NCBI RefSeq assembly: GCF_009727055.1
Contig: NC_052349.1
Coordinates: 93,945,325 to 94,009,324, forward strand
Source: Benincasa hispida
Lineage: Eukaryota; Streptophyta; Magnoliopsida; Cucurbitales; Cucurbitaceae
Reading direction: 5' to 3'
DNA length: 64,000 nucleotides
The notes under the pieces are model-generated. The model was not told the origin of the DNA and made no database searches. It saw nothing but the letters and a program-made list of their open reading frames with translations. This document shows, piece after piece, positions 1 to 11,182 of the stretch. A program made the position numbers and the translations under genes. The stretch's first letter is position 1. Each line of letters begins with the position of its first letter.

Positions 1-1108
1 TGACGGGTGGTAAATGCATGGAAAAATAGATAAAACGTGAGAATGTCTTCATCGCAAGCCTAAGTTTGACCACAAGGGCAACCTTAGCCAACGTAATTTA
101 TGCGATCATGCTACACACACTTGAGTCTAACTCTAGGACGCATGCGATGTATATGCGAAGTGTCGAGAGGCCTTATTCCTAAGTCTCTATTCCTGCTCAT
201 GTGCTCCCACACATAAATAAGATGACCGCATACTACCATATCCTACCTCTTGGATGCATGCAATATCCTCTCCGTAGGGTGCATACGCTGTGTAATAGCA
301 AACGAAACTTATTCCTAAGTTCCCCATTCTCGTTTATGCATTCCAATCCGCTCTCTCGAGTCTTAGATTTGGTTTTTAGACTACTCTTTCAAGTATGCCT
401 AAATGATGAATGATGCGCTCATAAGACAAGGTAACTGCATAAACTTGACTGACGTAAGATTATTCCTATCTCTAGTGAATACTTGCTTACATTGCTTAAT
501 GCGACCAACCACTTACCCTCCCGGACAGTTAGTTGTTGCTGACTTTACTCATAGACAAGCGTTGTGTCCGCCTATAGACAGACATTGCTACAGCTTCACA
601 CTAAGCAAATAAGGTTTTCTCACAACACTCACACAACGCACAACTCTCGGTGGTTTGCTACATGCTTTATATTCCTATGCCGCATGATTAAGTATGCGAT
701 ACTCTAGCAATCTCACGAAGTGATGCAATAAAGGTTAAATATGCTAAGTAGTGAAGATGGAGATGGAGTCGAAGGAAATTATAGAAATGCATTGTTCACA
801 AAATGTATTAATTTCTCAAGGCATAATGTAATATAATACAATATAAGAAAGGAAGAGAAAATGAAAGGACCAGCTGGAAGCAATGTCTTGCTTCCAGCGG
901 ATGTGTATCAAGGCTGCTGGTGGTGCCATATAAGGGCGGTGAAGCTGACTCTCTCGAGATCTAACTCCAGCGAAGGCTCTGGTCGTCACTCAGAATAGGT
1001 GAAGGAGATGAAGAACTCTCAAACTTTCTTCTAACACGATCGTTTGGATCACAAGAATCCGCCCGAAGGCCAAAACTTGGATAAAATGAAATTCTGCTCA
1101 CCGGCTTC

Positions 1109-1116
1109 TATTTATA
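1109..1116 (-). promoter_or_regulatory. TATA box of LTR family D
   Basis: TATAAATA on the minus strand, in the context expected of an LTR promoter. The sequence downstream (about 1080 to 870, descending) would be the start of the transcript. Inferred from sequence only. Confidence 0.4.
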
Positions 1117-1416
1117 AAGCTTGATCGCCGACAACATTAATGGACCTGCTCTGATTTTGACATTCGCGACGTGATGGTCCTTTTCTAAATCTCTGCTGGT
1201 AACGGCGTGGTAGGTGAAATGTCAACATCATCTTTTGATTTTCCTGAGATATGCGTTGATGCTTCCATTCCACTAACCTTACACTCATCCCTCTATTATG
1301 GTTATCATCGTGTAGACGCAATCTTGCAATGACTACATTCGCTTAATTACCGCAACTTCTACACGATGACTGCAATCGCTTGACGATCGCAACTCCTATG
1401 CGATGGACGCATGCGG

Positions 1417-1436
1417 NNNNNNNNNNNNNNNNNNNN
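1417..1436. other. assembly gap (20 N)
   Basis: A run of exactly 20 N. Similar sequence lies on both sides: 1142-1261 resembles 1437-1556, and 1365-1416 is identical to 1553-1604. This suggests that two contig ends covering the same sequence were placed side by side. Confidence 0.95.
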
Positions 1437-1912
1437 GAACCTGCTCTGATTTTGACATTCGCGACGTGATGGTCCTTTTCTGAATCTCTGCTGCTAACGG
1501 CGTGGTAGGTGAAATGTCAACATCATCTTTTGATTTTCCTGAGATATGCGTTGATGACTGCAATCGCTTGACGATCGCAACTCCTATGCGATGGACGCAT
1601 GCGGTTGATTACCGCAACACCCATGCGTTGAACGTATGCATTCACCTTTGCGATGGAGAAGTTCTCCGCATGCAGTCGTCCATGTGATAGCCTGGCTTCC
1701 GCGTCTGCGTCCACTTTTTTGCGTTAACTACAAAGATAGACAATTGAACGCATAAGATCGCATAATAGTGGGTTAGCCGAGATTCTTAATACTGAACGAC
1801 GTAAACTCATTTTCTCATGAATTCCTAACATAATTGCCGCATATTCTGCTTAACAGCCCTCATAATTCCTAACATAAAGGCCTAAGATGACGTGCATTTC
1901 TACTCGTCATCA

Positions 1913-2594
1913 GCTATCCTTGAATCTTTGCATCGCATATTTAATCTAGATTTAAAGAATAAATTGATTATTTGAATATGGTTGTCCTGACACTTAATCA
2001 ACATAGTTGAATACTGAATCTTAATGCATGTGTTTCTAGTTCCTTATGGCTGCTGAGGACCCAATTACATCTAGGAGTATGTAGGTTAGTTGAGGCATGG
2101 TATTTTCGGCCTTAATTACCAATCAGGATGCTCGATTGGTTCAGATTAATTGACTTTTGGGCTTGTAGAGATTAGTTAATTCGTATCGATTGGGTACCTA
2201 TACATGCATAATTCGAATATATGATATGTTGGCTTAAAAAAATGATTTAAGTTACATTGAATGCCTACTTGATCTGAGAATGAAATGAACCCATTACCGT
2301 TTCATATATCCATTGCATTTTACTTTTTCCTGCATGTCTTCAATTTCAAAACCAAGAACCAAAATCCAGTTTTTACTGTTTTTCTACGGTCAAATTTAAT
2401 CCAAAAGAAATTAATTTTTCCCTTCTCTGTGGTTCGACCCCCCACTTACCACTGTTGCTACGTTTTAGTAGTAATAGGAGTAGTTCGGTGATTTTACAAA
2501 TTTTCTTTTGTTTTAGTTTGGTGTCGAATTAACGACATCGATTCTTGGTTCGAACAGTAGTCCATTCCTCAATCTCAACCATGTAGGTTTTATC
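1913..2594. repeat. LTR-like noncoding DNA, family not recognised
   Basis: No gene is visible. The part around 2430-2560 (a G/C patch reading TGTGGTTCGACCCC, then a T-rich stretch) resembles the R/U5 end of plant gypsy LTRs read on the plus strand. No primer-binding site or partner LTR was found, so this stays a weak call. Confidence 0.3.
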
Positions 2595-2790
2595 TCAATC
2601 CAAGGTCTCATGCTTGATGATCATGGTTCCAAAGTGTGCAGTAGAGGCCTCTTTGTGGCCGGATAGGACAAATAGTCTCGAGAAAGCATTTTTAAGGGGG
2701 AGGGTTCCCACCCAAATGTCATTCCAAAATAAAGTATTACGACTATTGTCAATCACATGAGCAATGTTATCAAGGATGAGATCACTCATT
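2595..2790 (-). pseudogene. fragment of a LINE (non-LTR) reverse transcriptase polyprotein
   Basis: A 64-codon minus-strand frame contains NTLFWNDIWVG followed by LPLKNAFSRLF. This matches the pattern Ixx(G/N)(R/N)xxxFWxDxWxGxxPLxxxFPRLF that sits between the reverse transcriptase and the C-terminal zinc-binding domain of plant L1-type LINE ORF2 proteins. Nothing of the catalytic core, endonuclease or poly(A) tail is recognisable nearby, so this is a short relic. The match is from memory of the family pattern; a translated search against plant LINE ORF2 proteins would settle it. Confidence 0.45.
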
Positions 2791-3830
2791 TTAGCTACAC
2801 GTGTTTATGACCCTTTGAAGTTTTTAAGAAGCCTATTATGAGATTGTAATGATGAACAATATCTTTACCATTACAGTGTGGAAGGTTCTATTTAGGGAAT
2901 ATTTTGATTTTGGACTTTTATGGGGTGAGATTTTATATGAGATTTTTACGCATAAATCATCCCTATACCTTATCTTTCATAAATATAGTAAAAAAATTAA
3001 ACTTTTTCAATAAAAACTTTTAGCTATTATTTTGGAAAAATTAACGTTTTCATTATATTTTTAGATAATTCGTATATTAATCACTTTGCTTACTCTCATC
3101 AATTCGTTTGTTGACTTCATAATTTTCTATTTATTCAATTCGTTTTGCACTAAATTAATTTAAGATCTGTCATAACAATCTTCCCTTGAATTTAGGGAAT
3201 TTCTTTTCTGATGAATTTTTTCAATTAGTCAGAAGGATATTTTGCATTTTTTTTTTTCAAGATTTGCCTCTCTTCTATCTTGGACAACATGGTTAAGAGA
3301 GTAAACAATAGTCTCGTGTATATTGTGAATATATGCATAAGTATATTTCAAGATAAATTTTGCGTTTTTACAAATTGCAAATTTTGACTTAAAATTCAGA
3401 ATTCTCAACTTAGGTGGATTGCATTTAATGTTAAATTATGGTTGCAAATCTTTGTTTTAATCTATGTTTCATTTCTTATGTATATATACTACATTTATTT
3501 CAAGTATATACAAAGTTTAATCCAAATATAATTAGAACAATTACAGATTTAAGGTTGTTATATAATATATACTCTATAGTTTAATTTTAATCTTGTTTTT
3601 ATTGATATTTATATTTCACATAGTTGTCATATATTCACATGGACATATTTGAAATTGAGATATATATTTCACTTATTTTGTATTTGTCATATATACACAT
3701 GTATATAAACTAAGATAGATCATATCCTCATATTATTTGAAATAAACTCATATATATTTAAAATTGAAAATAAAATTTAGATATAAATACTGTACATATA
3801 ATATGACAATAGGTAAAAGATAGGTTTTTA
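2791..3830. other. AT-rich intergenic DNA
   Basis: No coding frame, RNA gene or clear repeat is visible. The last three bases (3828-3830, TTA) are the left target-site copy of the adjoining MITE. Confidence 0.6.
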
Positions 3831-4980
3831 GGGGCCGTTTGGATTGAGATTTTCTCAATGCCTAAGAATTAAGGATGTCTGGGAATTATATGTCTGGAAA
3901 TAAAATTACTGGGAATCAAGGATGGCTATGTTTGGTTGTACATGGGAAAACAATATCTAGAAATAGTATGTGTGGTAATAGTATGTGGGAATTAAAAAAA
4001 AAATCGAGATTGTGAAAACAAGTCCAAACGATCGTTTACAAAATACTATACGATCGATTATATTGTCTACACGATCGCTGAGTCTGCTACACGATCGCTG
4101 AGTAACAAATGGCTATACAATCGCCTACCCAATGCTACACGATCGCCTACCTAATGCTATAATCGCCTACCCAATGCTATACGATCGCCTACCCAAATGC
4201 TACACGATCACTTACCAAATGCTACACGATCGCTGAGTAAAAAAATGCTATACGATCGCCTACCCAATGCTATACGATCGATTACCAAATACTATACGAT
4301 CGCTTACCAAATGCTACACGATCACTGAGTAAAAAATGCTATACGATCGCCTACCCAATATTATACGATCGATTACCAAATGCTACACGATCGCTTACCA
4401 AATGCTACACGATCGTTGAGTAACAAAATGTTATACGACCACCTACCCAATGCTATACGATCGCTTACCAAATGCTACACGATCGCTGAGTAACAAAATG
4501 CTATACGATCGCCTATCCAATGTTATATGATCGCTTACCCAATGTTATACGATCGCTTACCAAATGCTACATGATCGCTAAGTAACAAAATGTTATACGA
4601 TCACCTACCCAATGCTATACGATCGCCTACCAAATGCTGTATGATGATCGCTTACCAAATGCTACACGATCGCTGAGTAACAAAATGCTATACGATCGCC
4701 TACACAATGCTATACGATTACCTACCAAATACTACACAATCGCTGAGTAACAAAATGCTATACGATTTCACGGCTGGAAGGAAGGAAAATCGTGGTAGGA
4801 AGCGGTAGAAGAAATGAAAACCCACACTTCTCAATAGGTATGCAATTTCTTCATTTGTGTGGGTAAAAGATACCTAGGAATTGTTTTTTCCAAGATAAAT
4901 AAACAAATCCCACTAACCAAACATGGGCTTTATAAACTCATTCCCATTCCCACCCTTTTTCCCTCCAACCAAACGACCCC
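3831..4980. mobile_element. Harbinger/Tourist-like MITE with internal minisatellite
   Basis: The element begins GGGGCCGTTTGG and ends CCAAACGACCCC, so the first and last 12 bases form an inverted repeat with one mismatch. It is flanked by TTA on both sides (3828-3830 and 4981-4983), the 3-bp target duplication typical of PIF/Harbinger and Tourist elements. The subterminal parts are also loosely complementary: the left holds GTCTGGGAATTATATG and ATGTTTGGTTG, the right CCAACCAAAC and CATTCCCATTCCCACC. There is no transposase frame, so it would depend on an autonomous relative. The middle 750 bp are tandem repeats, unusual for a MITE. Confidence 0.75.
4020..4770. repeat. minisatellite of about 22-26 bp units around ACGATCG
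   Basis: About 30 head-to-tail units follow the pattern GCTA(T/C)ACGATCG followed by CCTACCCAAT, CTTACCAAAT, ATTACCAAAT or CTGAGTAACAAAAT. The four unit types recur in a fairly regular order, giving a rough higher-order repeat of about 90 bp. Each unit carries the palindrome CGATCG. The array lies wholly inside the MITE at 3831-4980. Confidence 0.9.
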
Positions 4981-4983
4981 TTA

Positions 4984-6358
4984 AGGCTTTTAATGATAGG
5001 AGAGAAAAGATGTTTTTTCCTTGCTTGATTTTCTCTCTTTTTGTTATTATTATTTGTTAAAAGGAATTTGAATGAGGGCTTATTAGTAAATGAATCCTAA
5101 TACTAGTGAAACAAGTCAATTAGGCCATTCTTAGAAAAAAATAGGACCTTTAAGCCATTATTAAAATTTAGCCTTGCTGTAAAGGCCTTATATGTAAAAC
5201 CTGTTTTATATTTTTAATTGATACAAGACATTTGTGTTTGCTTCCTAGAATTACAAGATTTTCCAAAGCCTTCATATTAGATAGGCACTATTCCAAAGTT
5301 TGTTAGTGAATCATTTAATCATTTATGCCATAAAACTCATTAATGGATTAAATAGATTTTTAATTATCTTTTGACCTTTCAAATCTCCCTGAATTACGTT
5401 ATGGAAACCATATAGGGTTTTTTTTAAAAAAAAAAAAAAAAATTAAGACTATTTTTTTTTCTTTCTATTTTCTTAAAATTGTTTCCATTTTTTAAACAAA
5501 AAAGTGAATTCTTAGCTAAATTCTAAAAAAAAAAAAATCTTGTTTTTAAATTTCAAAGCTTAACTTTGTTTTTGGAATCACCGATAGAAAGTAGATAACA
5601 AAATAAGAAATTCACTTGTGAAATAGATAATTATAAGCTTAATTTATAAATACTGGACAAAAAAACCAACAAGATTTAAATAAAATTGTAACTCAATAAA
5701 AATTTGTCTGGTCATTTATCCATTAAAAAATTTGGATGACATCAAAATGAATATATCTCAACTAGCCTATTGAGATTAGAGGTTGCAATCTCAAACTCAC
5801 TTCTAAAAAAATTTTAAAATATTAAAATAATAATAAAAAAACAATTTATACTCTTAAAAGTTTGAAAACTATTAATAATTATATTAATTTAAATTATAAA
5901 ACATCATAAATAAATCAATATAAACTTTACCATTAACTATTTTCATTTGTTTCCATTAAAAATAATCATGTAATAAAATTACAGAAAATTTTTAAAAATA
6001 GAAAATAATAAAAACTATTTACACAAAATAATAATATTTAATCTTCTTTGATAGAGAATGATAAAAATTTATCAATGTCTATCAATGATCGAAACTGATA
6101 GAAATCTATCACTAACACACATTAATAGAAGTCTATCACTTTTTCTTTTTTACTATTTCTATAAATAGTTTTGACATTGAAATTTTTCCTAAAATTTATT
6201 CACATTATGTTTAATCAATAAATTGAAGGGAGTCTAGTAGGCATGTGAAAATTATACACTTACAATTTTAAAACGAAATTCTAGAATAATCTAAATTGAA
6301 TCACTTATGAAACTTTACGGGTATAACTAAATTTCCGACGGGAGACGGTTTGGCTATG
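4984..6358. other. AT-rich intergenic DNA
   Basis: No gene is seen. It holds poly(A) and poly(T) runs near 5410-5540 and a short cluster of CTATCAATG/GATAGAAATCTATCA motifs at about 6048-6145, which looks like a low-copy simple repeat. Confidence 0.6.
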
Positions 6359-6360
6359 AA

Positions 6361-6410
<50 letters not shown>

Positions 6411-6466
6411 CATACATAAATATATACACACATACATACATATACATACATACATATACATACAAA
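6359..6466. repeat. compound (TA)n / (CATA)n microsatellite
   Basis: A pure TA run of about 36 bases (near 6370-6405) is embedded in CATA/TACA tetranucleotide repeats. The long frame that runs through it encodes only Tyr, Ile, His and Thr and is not a gene. Confidence 0.95.
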
Positions 6467-7632
6467 ATAGCAAGTACTTCAAATTTTTACCGGTACATAT
6501 CCATAACCGTAAAACAAAATTCCCCAAAATTTAAAATGATCTTGTATCATTACAGGCTATCAAACATGAACAATATCAAATAAGCCCTATATGAACATCC
6601 CAGAGTTGAAAAAATGATTTCTATAACCTTGGTAGTTTCAAGACAACTCATGAACTAACTATAATGAATTTAGAATTCATGAGTTGATTAAACCCGGTAC
6701 ATTCATTAAACTTTTAATCCATCGTCCCCACCCGTTTCAAATTACTTCAGGCGTATAAACAAGAGAGATCGTACCAATGTCAAAAGCAATAAGATGCAAT
6801 ATTCAGTAAAAGTGGAGGAACCCTCTATACACTAGTGCAGATCAAACTTATGTGTTAGAATGTCGTGGTCAAGTACAAAGGAGAGATCTCCACCTGATCC
6901 ACAATATTTGGGTGTTAAAAGAAAACTCGTAGGATATTAAATCCTAGGAGAGAGGGGAAAAAAACTGAATTCTCATTATGACCTCTTCTCTCAAATGCAT
7001 CGAAACGAAGCATCCAACACGTTCAAGTCAAGAGAAAAATCCACCATCTTCATTATCTTTATATGAAACAGGAACCCAAGTCAAGAGAAAGCAGCGAAAA
7101 GCCACTGTAGAGTTTGGAGTAAAAATGGCTTGTAATCAATTTTGGTATAAATTATAATCAGCTCAACAATATGATTCCAAAGACGAATATATAAAAGCAA
7201 TCTTATGAGAGGTGATAAAGAATTGAGAATACTAAGCGTTCAGCAGAAGAAAAAAGAGACTTGTAAAGTAATTACTTACTCATGCTAACTTGAGTAGGTC
7301 ACAACCTGACGGCTCTGTAAAACAGCTATGGGAGAGAATATATACAGAACTTGCAAAAATCCAAGGAATGGAGTTCTGTTTAGCATGAAATATACATGAG
7401 GAAGCTTCCACGAGCGGCTACAGTAACATAAAAGGGTATAAATTAACCTTCTGGAAGGATCTTCAAGTTCAAAGGCATAGTAACAACAAAAGGAATGATT
7501 TTCACGTACAGATCCATCTAAGAAATCCTTGAAGAGGAAAAAAGAAAGTCAGAATGCTAAAGATGTCAACTATTTCCAGTCAGCTTCCAAAAAGTTTACC
7601 ATTCATACCGACGAGGAACAAATAATCCTTGT
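6467..7632. other. 3' flank of the DnaJ gene, noncoding
   Basis: No convincing coding frame. The right part (about 7450-7632) is probably the 3' untranslated region of the minus-strand gene at 7633-9966. No clear poly(A) signal was singled out. Confidence 0.5.
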
Positions 7633-9966
7633 TCAAGAAACTTCCATTTCATTAGTGTGCACCGTTTTCCTGACCAGTTTAAGTTCTAGGACATCTTCCG
7701 CAACTTCTATCGCTACAGGTTTTACTATATCCTCTTTTCTTGCTTCCCTTGGTTTCTTTTCCATTTTTTCGTCAATAACATCTATGATCTCAGTCACACA
7801 ACTTTGTGGTTTAAAATCCTCAATCTCTATGATTTCTTCCTTTGGAGTTTCTATGACGTGAAGAAGATCAACTGGAGTGGCTGCAGGGTCCAGTTCCCTG
7901 CAACCTCTGGGAGCATTCGGGGCTTCTTGACCTGTGAGCAAATGTGAAGGTACAAGATGAGAAAACCGAAATATCTCATCTTTAGGGATCCTCCTTACTT
8001 GATTTGGATCCAAATGCTGATGGAATACAGCCTTGAAACCAGCCACCTTGACAAGGGGAGTAACAATAACACCTAGTTCTTTGTTATAATCCTCAAGAAT
8101 TTCTACCATGTCATACTTGTGTATTACCTCATCTGATGTCAGTTCATTCCAATCAGGGGACCAATTCTTATAAAGAGCCCAAACATCTCCCTTTCTGGGA
8201 TATATGCAAATGTCTCCGTATGTGCCTTTTGACCATCTGACCTTGTGTGAAAAAGAATTAATGGAGCTATAAATCTCACACCTCCCAGTTCTAAAACCCC
8301 CACATGTTTTTGGAAAACCAGAGCTAACCCAATTCAGTGAACCCAATTCATTATCAATTATTGAGTTTAGCCAACGAATCTTCATTTTAAATGGGTCCAA
8401 AGATACTACGCTATGAATCCAGGCATAACGTCGAGGCATGCCATCATCATCATCATAAGCAGCCCAGACCTGATTATCTCCAAAAGAGCTTTCTGTACGG
8501 TCTCTATCAAAATTGTGAAAATCTGGATCAGGGACATCTATCGACATTGTTACTGCTTCACGGGGACATGAATTGCTAGAAAAACCAACCATTGGCTGTG
8601 ATTCCCTCTTTGAATTTGGAAGTTCGATTGACATGTCTATATTATGTTCTTTACCACTCACTGGAGTTGTTTCTCTCTTCCCAGTTACCTTCTCATTCCC
8701 ATTTCCCTCTTTGAGTGCATCAGTAGTTGAAGTCGATGAATTCAATTCACGTAACATTTTCATTATTTCCACCTTGGCCTTCTTGATTAATAACTTCTGA
8801 AATACACTAAGAGAGATATCCTGAGAGCCCTTGAGCGTGGTATTTCCATTTATATTACCCTGTGTACGACCAGACAGATTGCCCAACCTGGTCAGGCCAG
8901 TTTTTGACTGATTGGTCATATCTCTCGAATGGGAGCTAGAAGAAATGTCATCTACACCTTTTCTTCTCTTTACAGCACCAGGACCAGGGGCCTTCTTAGA
9001 CGTCTGATGCTTTCTTCGTTCCTCTCTCTTAGCAGCTTGTGCTTCCTCACGTTGCCTCTTCACTTTCTCATATGCCTGCTGAACTACAGTTGCAGCTTGA
9101 GCAGCAGATGAAGCACCACCTGTTCTTGAGAAAGGACCCCACTGAAAGTTGTTTTGGCTGTGTGTGGACTGATTTGATGATGAGGCAATATTACTCCTCC
9201 CTTGACTATATGCAGTTTTATTGCTAGTTTGATAACTTGGCTGTGTAAAATCCCATCCATTAGACTTCACGCCATTTGCAGGGGGTGGGGGTGTTTCAAT
9301 AGCAAAAAACGGCTCATGACAGTTGGGGCAAACAAGATTATGATGCAGATAGACTCTGAGATACTCATACTGCATCTTGCACCGATGGCACACAGTCCAA
9401 AAGGTTGGTCTTGGTTTCTGAGATGAAGCTGAAGAATGATCTGATCGGGATGCACTTTTCTGTCTCTTCATATTTGAAGTATTAGCACTTTTTGAGAAAT
9501 TGTAAAAACCATTTCTCCCAGATTGTGAAGACGAACTCCCCATTGAAGTTGAAACAGTTTTGTTGACTCTACCATTCCTCTTCTGGTCATATACTACTCT
9601 TCTCGCTTTATCAGACAACAAACTCCAAGCCTGAGAAATAAGCTTAAAAGCCCCATCAGCTCCTATAGACTTGTTTTTATCAGGGTGAAGAATAAGAGCT
9701 AGCTTCCTGTAGTGTTTCCTGACTGTTTCCTCATCAGCTCGTGGATCCACACCAAGTATTGCATACCAATCTACTTCTCCATTTATTTTGTTTTCTGCAG
9801 AAATATAGACATCAAGTGTGGCTAACATTTGAGAGATACCCTCAAGACCTGGGAATAAATTTTGTGCCTTCAAAGCAAATTTTTTAGCCCCCACTATGTC
9901 CTTTGCTGTAAATTTCTCCTCAGCTTTCACTTTAGCCCTTGCAGCCTCGTCTTTATTACAATCCAT
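7633..9966 (-). CDS. J-domain (DnaJ/Hsp40) protein with DUF3444, single coding exon
   Basis: Predicted 777 residues. Residues 1-60 form the helical N-terminal region common to this plant family (MDCNKDEAARAKVKAEEKF start). A J domain follows at about 66-127 with the HPD motif at 94-96, which should stimulate the ATPase of an Hsp70 partner. A Cys4 zinc-ribbon-like patch sits at 193-216 (CHRC and CPNC). A low-complexity Ser/Asn-rich linker contains a very basic helix at about 298-340, which may serve as a nuclear signal. DUF3444 occupies about 478-685 (VWAAYDDDDGMPRRYAWI and FSHLVPS). The tail is acidic and ends NEMEVS. The frame stays open 29 codons further upstream, but that extension lacks an ATG and follows a likely splice acceptor, so ATG at 9964-9966 is chosen. 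There is no transmembrane segment or signal peptide. The precise client or partner is unknown. It is the only intact host gene in the window. Confidence 0.93.
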   Translation of the reverse strand: MDCNKDEAARAKVKAEEKFTAKDIVGAKKFALKAQNLFPGLEGISQMLATLDVYISAENKINGEVDWYAILGVDPRADEETVRKHYRKLALILHPDKNKSIGADGAFKLISQAWSLLSDKARRVVYDQKRNGRVNKTVSTSMGSSSSQSGRNGFYNFSKSANTSNMKRQKSASRSDHSSASSQKPRPTFWTVCHRCKMQYEYLRVYLHHNLVCPNCHEPFFAIETPPPPANGVKSNGWDFTQPSYQTSNKTAYSQGRSNIASSSNQSTHSQNNFQWGPFSRTGGASSAAQAATVVQQAYEKVKRQREEAQAAKREERRKHQTSKKAPGPGAVKRRKGVDDISSSSHSRDMTNQSKTGLTRLGNLSGRTQGNINGNTTLKGSQDISLSVFQKLLIKKAKVEIMKMLRELNSSTSTTDALKEGNGNEKVTGKRETTPVSGKEHNIDMSIELPNSKRESQPMVGFSSNSCPREAVTMSIDVPDPDFHNFDRDRTESSFGDNQVWAAYDDDDGMPRRYAWIHSVVSLDPFKMKIRWLNSIIDNELGSLNWVSSGFPKTCGGFRTGRCEIYSSINSFSHKVRWSKGTYGDICIYPRKGDVWALYKNWSPDWNELTSDEVIHKYDMVEILEDYNKELGVIVTPLVKVAGFKAVFHQHLDPNQVRRIPKDEIFRFSHLVPSHLLTGQEAPNAPRGCRELDPAATPVDLLHVIETPKEEIIEIEDFKPQSCVTEIIDVIDEKMEKKPREARKEDIVKPVAIEVAEDVLELKLVRKTVHTNEMEVS

Positions 9967-11145
9967 TCTTTCTTTCCGGTATACACTTGCCTGCTTTGCT
10001 TTCCTATTAAAATAGCAGGGCTTTGAGTTTACTACAGAACCTTCAGCAAGCACCTATTTGTTTCTCGGACTAAGCGTTTCCTCATACTTCAAAACGAAAA
10101 ATGCTCCTTAACACTGCCAGTGAGCATCAATGTAGAAGCAAACTGCCATAGAAGAAACATTACCTTCAACCTTTGATTCAATATATAAAATAACATTGTA
10201 TACTAACCATACACATCGAATTACATAGCATAAAAGCAAAAAAGATATGATAAAATCACTGGGGGTGTGGTGGGGGGCAACAAAACCAAAACCACCCAAG
10301 GAATCGAGAAGAAAAATCGCTACATGTTCTTATCCCTTAACCCAGATTATAACATTTTCCTTTTTCTTTAAAATCGTAAATCCTCAACAAGAAGGCAACA
10401 AAACATAACCTAACCACCAAAACCCACTCAAACAGGAATACCCCTTCAATAAACAAAGTTAATTGCATTCCAACACCGATAAAAGAAGCCCAAATTACCA
10501 ACAAAATAAAAACAACCTAAAAACATCAAAATGCAAAACGAAAACATAAACAATAGTCACATAGCATTAATATTAATCAAAACCCAAATCGGGTTAAGCG
10601 GCCAGTACCCTCACTGTGGACGCTCGGCAGTTGAATTCCAAATACAGTAGCCATAAACAGAATCAGTCCCCACATATATATCTGTCTCTTATACACATCT
10701 AGATGTGTATAAGAGACAGTATATATATCGCTACAACGACTATTCCTCCGCCCAACCCTGAAACGAAGAAAGACTCCTCAATGGAACTTTTAAACGAATC
10801 GAATGCTTCTGGAGCAGTTTAAAGCAATCGAGGATCTCTATTGCTTCCGCCGCAGATCAAAGGCAACAAAAATTGTACCCGGATTGTTGAACAGAAATTG
10901 CTCAACTCAACCCAACGGAAACTCGATTGTCGATTCCTTCACAGTACCGATTCTTTGATCGGAGCTGATAAGGAATTTGATGGAGCCGAGAGAAATAGTA
11001 GTGCATGGGGGATTCGGCTCGGCCAGAATGCTGTTCTTCGAAAGCGCTTTGATGGGAGAACGGGGGATATGGCTGGACTGTATGAATCGACTGTATCGTT
11101 TTTTTCTTCTGATATTTTTTGGGCGAGGTTGGAGGAGAAATTTTC
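9967..11145 (-). other. probable 5' UTR of the DnaJ gene with one intron
   Basis: Inference from sequence. On the minus strand a fair splice donor (GTGAGG|GTACTG, GT at 10608-10607) and an acceptor (CAAATAG|GTGC, AG at 10055-10054) would remove about 555 bases of T-rich DNA. That would join a first noncoding exon (roughly 11145-10609) to the exon holding the start codon. The region between the TATA-like box and the donor has the mixed composition of a plant leader and no coding frame. A 38-bp adapter sequence is embedded in the proposed first exon. Aligned RNA reads would decide the structure. Confidence 0.35.
10682..10719. other. uncut Nextera mate-pair junction adapter (artefact)
   Basis: A perfect 38-bp palindrome made of the 19-base Tn5 mosaic end (CTGTCTCTTATACACATCT) followed by its own reverse complement. 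This is the exact product of the Illumina Nextera mate-pair circularisation junction. It is not plant sequence and interrupts the probable 5' leader of the DnaJ gene. Confidence 0.97.
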
Positions 11146-11174
11146 TTTTTCCCTTTTCTTTTCTCTTTTGGGAA

Positions 11175-11182
11175 TTATATAA
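11175..11182 (-). promoter_or_regulatory. candidate TATA box of the DnaJ gene
   Basis: TTATATAA, preceded on the minus strand by TGTTACAC. It would place the transcription start near 11145. Position and composition fit, but the AT-rich background makes chance matches common. Confidence 0.3.

Larger units (their letters stand above)
1..1912 (-). mobile_element. Athila-type LTR (family D), 3' part cut by window edge
   Basis: Reading on the minus strand, the LTR starts at 1912 with TGATGACGAG, the TG start typical of LTRs, and contains a stem-loop in its first 27 bases (1886-1912). A TATA box lies about 800 bases downstream at 1109-1116. The rest has the GCAT/GCGAT-rich texture of the better-defined family-A and family-B LTRs at 30-46 kb. 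The far end is not seen, so it is probably longer than 1.9 kb or followed by internal sequence outside the window. A 20-N gap interrupts it. No coding frame longer than about 70 codons makes sense here. Identification rests on structure, not on a database match. Confidence 0.5.

Noticed and set aside
4020..4770. CRISPR-like array
   Set aside because: Units are contiguous tandem repeats without unique spacers, in plant DNA inside a MITE.
6350..6583. 77-codon frame rich in Tyr, Ile and Thr
   Set aside because: Translation of the TA/CATA microsatellite.
7529..9455. Several 60-110 codon frames overlapping the DnaJ gene
   Set aside because: Antisense or shifted-frame shadows of the 777-codon coding region; no independent protein features.
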